Part shown: piece by piece, positions 60,181 to 64,000 of the stretch
Layout: each line of letters begins with the position of its first letter
Numbering within the stretch: position 1 is the first letter of the stretch
NCBI RefSeq assembly: GCF_003032475.1
Contig: NZ_CP028369.1
Coordinates: 248,001-312,000, forward strand
DNA length: 64,000 bases
Direction of reading: 5' to 3'
From: Streptomyces sp. P3
GTDB lineage: Bacteria > Actinomycetota > Actinomycetes > Streptomycetales > Streptomycetaceae
Made by a program: the position numbers and the translations under genes
Notes under the pieces: model-generated
Databases searched by the model: none
Told to the model about the DNA's origin: nothing
The model's input: only the letters and a program-made list of their open reading frames with translations

Positions 60181-61629
60181 CTACGCGTCCAGGGAGGTCA
60201 TGACGTGCTTGATGCGGGTGTAGTCGTCGAAGCCGTAGCCCGAGAGGTCCTTGCCGTAGCCGGACTTCTTGAAGCCGCCGTGCGGCATCTCGGCGACCAG
60301 CGGGATGTGGGTGTTGATCCACACGCAGCCGAAGTCGAGCTTCTTGGACATCCGCATGGCGCGGCCGTGGTCCTTGGTCCACACCGAGGAGGCGAGCGCG
60401 TAGTCGACGCCGTTGGCCCACTCCACCGCCTGCTCCTCGTCGGTGAAGGACTGGACGGTGATGACCGGTCCGAAGACCTCGTTCTGGATGATCTCGTCGT
60501 CCTGCTTCAGCCCGGACACCACGGTCGCGGCGTAGAAGTAGCCCTTGTCGCCGACCTGCTTGCCGCCCGCCTCGACCTTGGCGTGCGCGGGCAGCCGCTC
60601 GATGAAGCCGGACACCTGCTTGAGCTGGTTGGGGTTGTTCAGCGGGCCGTACAGCACGTCCTCGTCGTCCGGCTGCCCGGTCTTCGTCTCGGACGCGGCC
60701 TTCGCGAGCGCGGCCACGAACTCGTCGTGGATGGACTCCTGGACGAGGACGCGGGTGGCGGCCGTGCAGTCCTGGCCGGCGTTGAAGTAGCCCGCCACGG
60801 AGATGTCCTCGACCGCCTTGGCGATGTCGGTGTCCTCGAAGACGACGACCGGCGCCTTGCCGCCCAACTCCAGGTGGACGCGCTTGAGGTCCCTGGACGC
60901 CGACTCGGCGACCGACATGCCGGCGCGCACCGAGCCGGTGATGGAGGCCATCGCCGGAGTGGGGTGCTCCACCATCAGCCGGCCGGTGTCCCGGTCGCCG
61001 GTGACGACGTTGAAGACGCCCTTGGGCAGGATCGAGCCGACGATGTCGGCGATCAGGACGGTGGACGCCGGGGTGGTGTCCGAGGGCTTGAGGACGACCG
61101 TGTTGCCCGCCGCGATCGCCGGGGCGAACTTCCACACGGCCATCATCATCGGGTAGTTCCACGGCGCGACCTGCGCGCAGACGCCGACCGGCTCCCGGCG
61201 CACGATCGAGGTCATCCCGTCCATGTACTCGCCGGCCGAGCGCCCCTCGAGCATCCGGGCCGCGCCCGCGAAGAAGCGGATCTGGTCGACCATGGGCGGG
61301 ATCTCCTCGGAGCGGGTGAGCCCGACGGGCTTGCCCGTGTTCTCCACCTCTGCCGCGATGAGTTCCTCGGCGCGCTCCTCGAAGGCGTCCGCGATCTTCA
61401 GCAGGGCCTTCTGACGCTCGGCGGGCGTCGTGTCGCGCCAGCCCGGGAACGCCTCGGCGGCGGCGGCCATCGCGGCGTCGACGTCCGCCCGGCCGGACAG
61501 CGGTGCGGTCGCGTACGCCTCGCCCGTCGCCGGGTTGACCACCTCGGTGGTCCGTCCGTCGGCGGCGTCCCGGAACTCACCGGCGATGTAATTCCGTAGT
61601 TTGCGCATCGGACGCAGCTCGGTGCTCAC
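60181..61629 (-). CDS. Gamma-aminobutyraldehyde dehydrogenase (PuuC/PatD-like)
   Basis: A 482-residue ALDH. Catalytic Cys lies in NAGQDCTAATRVLVQ, Glu in VHLELGGKAPVVV, and the cofactor loop is MASITGSVRAG. GTTEV-like start (MRKLRNYIAGEFRDA), EVFGPVITVQSF and PHGGFKKSGYGKDLSGYGFDDYTRIKHVM match aminobutyraldehyde dehydrogenases. The GTG (61627-61629) has an AGGAGGCCCGGC site directly upstream. It is divergent from an Lrp regulator and a class III aminotransferase, a conserved trio for amine catabolism. Confidence 0.92.
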   Translation of the reverse strand: MSTELRPMRKLRNYIAGEFRDAADGRTTEVVNPATGEAYATAPLSGRADVDAAMAAAAEAFPGWRDTTPAERQKALLKIADAFEERAEELIAAEVENTGKPVGLTRSEEIPPMVDQIRFFAGAARMLEGRSAGEYMDGMTSIVRREPVGVCAQVAPWNYPMMMAVWKFAPAIAAGNTVVLKPSDTTPASTVLIADIVGSILPKGVFNVVTGDRDTGRLMVEHPTPAMASITGSVRAGMSVAESASRDLKRVHLELGGKAPVVVFEDTDIAKAVEDISVAGYFNAGQDCTAATRVLVQESIHDEFVAALAKAASETKTGQPDDEDVLYGPLNNPNQLKQVSGFIERLPAHAKVEAGGKQVGDKGYFYAATVVSGLKQDDEIIQNEVFGPVITVQSFTDEEQAVEWANGVDYALASSVWTKDHGRAMRMSKKLDFGCVWINTHIPLVAEMPHGGFKKSGYGKDLSGYGFDDYTRIKHVMTSLDA

Positions 61630-61662
61630 TGCCGGGCCTCCTGATCGGTTTCTGACTGCTGG

Positions 61663-61686
61663 GGGTGTCCATGTACTGAGACACCC
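61663..61686. promoter_or_regulatory. GGGTGTC-N10-GACACCC inverted repeat upstream of the aldehyde dehydrogenase
   Basis: A perfect 7-bp inverted repeat with ten-base spacer, 34-57 bp before the GTG, in the promoter or leader of the aldehyde dehydrogenase gene. It could be an operator or an RNA hairpin. Confidence 0.45.
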
Positions 61687-61824
61687 ACCCTAATCCGCTC
61701 GCCCACGTTTTCAACACCCCCGATCGCGCCATGGCTGCGGAATCCGCAGATCTCACTCACGTAAACAACGAATTTCATCGCCTCGACCTTGCGGAACTGT
61801 CGAGCTGTCGTGCACAGTGACGTC

Positions 61825-62328
61825 GTGGCCAGTCGAAGCGCAGAGCACAGGGACTCCCGCGAGTCCAGGAACGGCAGCACCCCTCACCTGGATGCCGTCA
61901 GCCTCGCCATCATCGAGCAGCTCCAGGAGGACGGCCGCCGGCCGTACGCCGCGATCGGCAAGGCCGTCGGCCTGTCGGAGGCGGCCGTACGCCAGCGCGT
62001 CCAGAAGCTGCTCGACCAGGGCGTGATGCAGATCGTCGCCGTCACCGACCCGCTCACCGTGGGCTTCCGGCGGCAGGCGATGGTCGGGATCAACGTCGAG
62101 GGCGACGTGGAGTCCATCGCGGAAGCGCTCACCGACATGTCCGAGGTCGAGTACGTGGTGATGACCGCGGGCTCGTTCGACGTCCTCGCCGAGATCGTCT
62201 GCGAGGACGACGACCACCTGCTGGACGTCATCAACAAGCGCATCCGGGCCCTGCCGGGCGTGCGCTCCACCGAGAGCTTCGTCTATCTGAAGCTGAAGAA
62301 GCAGACCTACATGTGGGGAACCCGATAA
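61825..62328 (+). CDS. Lrp/AsnC-family transcriptional regulator
   Basis: A 167-residue Lrp-type protein. The helix-turn-helix is in LDAVSLAIIEQLQEDGRRPYAAIGKAVGLSEAAVRQRVQKLLDQGVMQIVAVTDP. The RAM ligand and oligomer domain is MVGINVEGDVESIAEALTDMSEVEYVVMTAGSFDVLAEIV. I chose the GTG at 61825 (VASRSAEHRDSRES, N-terminal tail typical of orthologues); GTG 61810 and TTG 61789 are in frame, and none has a good ribosome site. It probably controls the divergent aldehyde dehydrogenase and the aminotransferase behind it. Confidence 0.9.
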   Translation: MASRSAEHRDSRESRNGSTPHLDAVSLAIIEQLQEDGRRPYAAIGKAVGLSEAAVRQRVQKLLDQGVMQIVAVTDPLTVGFRRQAMVGINVEGDVESIAEALTDMSEVEYVVMTAGSFDVLAEIVCEDDDHLLDVINKRIRALPGVRSTESFVYLKLKKQTYMWGTR

Positions 62329-62352
62329 CCGTGAGGACCCGATAACCGTGAG
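62321..62352 (+). repeat. 15-bp direct repeat spanning the lrp stop and aminotransferase start
   Basis: CCCGATAACCGTGAG occurs at 62321-62335 and again at 62338-62352. The first copy holds the regulator's stop codon and a GAGGA that can act as ribosome site; the second holds the GTG start of the aminotransferase. Confidence 0.85.
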
Positions 62353-63712
62353 CACCAAGGACCTCAGCCGCACCGCGTACGACCACCTGTGGATGCACTT
62401 CACCCGCATGTCCTCGTACGAGAACTCGCCGGTCCCGACGATCGTCCGGGGCGAGGGCACCTACATCTACGACGACAAGGGCAAGCGCTACCTCGACGGC
62501 CTCGCCGGCCTGTTCGTGGTGCAGGCCGGCCACGGGCGCGTGGAACTCGCCGAGGCGGCCTTCAAGCAGGCGCAGGAGCTGGCGTTCTTCCCGGTGTGGT
62601 CCTACGCGCACCCGAAGGCCGTGGAACTCGCGGAGCGTCTCGCCGACCACGCGCCGGGCGACCTCAACAAGGTCTTCTTCACCACCGGCGGCGGCGAGGC
62701 CGTGGAGACCGCCTGGAAGCTCGCCAAGCAGTACTTCAAGCTGACCGGCAAGCCGACCAAGTACAAGGTCATCTCGCGGGCGGTCGCCTACCACGGCACC
62801 CCGCAGGGCGCCCTGTCCATCACCGGCCTGCCCGCTCTCAAGGCGCCCTTCGAGCCGCTCGTCCCAGGCGCGCACAAGGTGCCGAACACCAACATCTACC
62901 GCGCCCCGATCCACGGCGACGACCCCGAGGCCTTCGGCCGCTGGGCCGCCGACCAGATCGAGCAGCAGATCCTCTTCGAGGGCCCGGACACGGTCGCCGC
63001 GGTCTTCCTCGAGCCGGTCCAGAACGCCGGCGGCTGCTTCCCGCCGCCGCCCGGCTACTTCCGGCGGGTGCGCGAGATCTGCGACCAGTACGACGTGCTG
63101 CTCGTCTCGGACGAGGTCATCTGCGCCTTCGGCCGCCTCGGCACGATGTTCGCCTGCGACAAGTTCGGCTACGTCCCGGACATGATCACCTGCGCCAAGG
63201 GCATGACCTCGGGCTACTCGCCGATCGGCGCCTGCATCGTCAGCGACCGGCTGGCCGAGCCGTTCTACAAGGGCGACAACACCTTCCTGCACGGCTACAC
63301 GTTCGGCGGCCACCCGGTCTCGGCCGCGGTCGGCCTGGCCAACCTCGACCTGTTCGAGCGCGAGGGCCTGAACCAGCACGTCCTCGACAACGAGGGCGCG
63401 TTCCTGTCCACGCTCCAGAAGCTGCACGACCTGCCGATCGTCGGCGACGTCCGCGGCAACGGCTTCTTCTACGGCATCGAGCTCGTGAAGGACAAGGCCA
63501 CGAAGGAATCGTTCAACGAGGAGGAGACCGAGCGCGTCCTCTACGGCTACCTCTCGAAGGCCCTGTTCGAGAACGGCCTGTACTGCCGTGCGGACGACCG
63601 CGGCGACCCGGTCGTCCAGCTGGCCCCGCCGCTGATCTCCGACCAGGAGACGTTCGACGAGATCGAGCAGATCCTGCGCGCCACCCTGACGGAGGCGTGG
63701 ACCAAGCTGTGA
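62348..63712 (+). CDS. Class III PLP aminotransferase, probable putrescine/amine--pyruvate type
   Basis: A 454-residue omega-aminotransferase. LDGLAGLFVVQAGHGR, FFTTGGGEAVETAWKLAKQYF and AVAYHGTPQGALSITGL open the fold. FLEPVQNAGGCFPPPPGYF and LVSDEVICAFGRLGTMFA carry the cofactor Asp. The PLP lysine is in ITCAKGMTSGYSPIGA, and HGYTFGGHPVSAAVGLANL follows. Such enzymes take putrescine, beta-alanine or GABA as amino donor. It is 19 bp behind the Lrp gene, and divergent from the aminobutyraldehyde dehydrogenase, so putrescine is the best guess. Confidence 0.92.
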   Translation: MSTKDLSRTAYDHLWMHFTRMSSYENSPVPTIVRGEGTYIYDDKGKRYLDGLAGLFVVQAGHGRVELAEAAFKQAQELAFFPVWSYAHPKAVELAERLADHAPGDLNKVFFTTGGGEAVETAWKLAKQYFKLTGKPTKYKVISRAVAYHGTPQGALSITGLPALKAPFEPLVPGAHKVPNTNIYRAPIHGDDPEAFGRWAADQIEQQILFEGPDTVAAVFLEPVQNAGGCFPPPPGYFRRVREICDQYDVLLVSDEVICAFGRLGTMFACDKFGYVPDMITCAKGMTSGYSPIGACIVSDRLAEPFYKGDNTFLHGYTFGGHPVSAAVGLANLDLFEREGLNQHVLDNEGAFLSTLQKLHDLPIVGDVRGNGFFYGIELVKDKATKESFNEEETERVLYGYLSKALFENGLYCRADDRGDPVVQLAPPLISDQETFDEIEQILRATLTEAWTKL

Positions 63713-63729
63713 CGTCCACGACGTCAGCC

Positions 63730-63743
63730 TGATCAGCTGATCA
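63730..63743. promoter_or_regulatory. TGATCAGCTGATCA palindrome after the aminotransferase gene
   Basis: A perfect 14-bp palindrome 18 bp behind the stop codon and just before the terminator hairpin. It may be an operator for the next gene or part of the terminator. Confidence 0.4.
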
Positions 63744-63747
63744 ACAC

Positions 63748-63794
63748 CGGCCCCGGAGTCTGCCGTTCGAGTGAGAATCGGCGGTCCGGGGCCG
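63748..63794. terminator. Hairpin after the aminotransferase gene
   Basis: CGGCCCCGGA pairs with TCCGGGGCCG over a 27-base loop that has inner pairing of its own (GCCGTTC/GAATCGGC-like). It is likely to end the lrp-aminotransferase transcript. Confidence 0.65.
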
Positions 63795-63915
63795 TGTGCT
63801 GTCCGGCCTCCCACCGTCGCCTGCCTAGCGTGCCAGTGACCGATCGACCCTGCCTTCGTTCCCCCGCTCGGGGGATCGGCACGGGAACCACAGATCTGAA
63901 CCGAGGTGTACGCCC

Positions 63916-64000
63916 ATGGAGGCCCCGCCGGACAACGACGTGCTCTGGGCACGCTCCCTGCACTTCACGCACCCCGACGGCTCCCCCGGGCTGGCCGGCG
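63916..64000 (+). CDS. Start of a further gene, cut by the window end (possibly ABC transporter ATPase)
   Basis: An open frame begins at ATG 63916, with GAGGTG 9 bases upstream, and runs 28 codons to the end. It reads MEAPPDNDVLWARSLHFTHPDG and continues SPGLAG. The SLHFTHPDGSPGLAG stretch looks like the first strand of an ABC ATPase before Walker A, but nothing decisive is inside the window. Confidence 0.5.
   Translation, partial: MEAPPDNDVLWARSLHFTHPDGSPGLAG

Noticed and set aside
1..64000. CRISPR arrays, prophage, insertion sequences, tRNA or rRNA genes
   Set aside because: No regularly spaced long direct repeats with unique spacers, no transposase or integrase motifs, and no tRNA-like cloverleaf or rRNA sequence were seen on reading.

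Overview
The window is about 72-74% G+C with strong third-position GC bias, GTG and TTG starts and translationally coupled operons. Gene content and order (infB-ylxR-nusA-rimP, proS, ispG-M50 protease-dxr, potABCD, GABA aminotransferase, aminodeoxyfutalosine deaminase) identify a Streptomyces chromosome. From memory the backbone runs parallel to the SCO5706-SCO5655 core region of S. coelicolor; this was not checked by alignment.

Layout. 1-2870: translation/transcription operon on the minus strand (infB start, ylxR, nusA, rimP). 3101-5258: plus-strand lipoprotein, ferritin-like protein and a degenerate aminoglycoside-phosphotransferase fold. 5495-12955: proS, two acetyltransferases, ispG, an M50 protease and dxr (MEP isoprenoid pathway). 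13039-14976: large acyl-CoA dehydrogenase. 15276-34277: a carbohydrate locus that reads as a complete xyloglucan utilisation system, with LacI regulator, GH31, GH12, GH95, GH42, GH74, a CUT1-type ABC importer without its ATPase, GH3, and palindromic operators built on GAAGCGCTTC. 34447-38660: aldehyde dehydrogenase, PAP2 phosphatase and GABA aminotransferase. 38862-43876: membrane ATPase, PucR-type regulator and a small unknown. 44041-51202: polyamine import and oxidation (FAD oxidoreductase, potC-potB-potA-potD, aldehyde dehydrogenase). 51425-55160: NADAR protein, DUF4190 protein, aminodeoxyfutalosine deaminase and glycerophosphodiesterase. 55275-59840: two sigma-factor systems, one an ECF sigma fused to its own zinc anti-sigma motif, membrane segments and external domain, the other a four-gene coupled operon with a class F sortase. 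60181-63712: a second putrescine/GABA module (aldehyde dehydrogenase divergent from Lrp-aminotransferase). 63916-64000: start of a further gene.

How the parts fit. In the sugar locus the secreted GH12 (and perhaps GH74) would cut the xyloglucan backbone. The lipoprotein and two permeases would import the oligosaccharides. The leaderless GH95, GH42, GH31 and GH3 would then remove fucose, galactose, xylose and glucose inside the cell. The GH74 lacks the aspartate I recall as the catalytic acid, which makes it the most testable oddity in the window. The polyamine block imports putrescine/spermidine and carries putrescine through aminobutyraldehyde and GABA towards succinate, with several aldehyde dehydrogenases and two class III aminotransferases.
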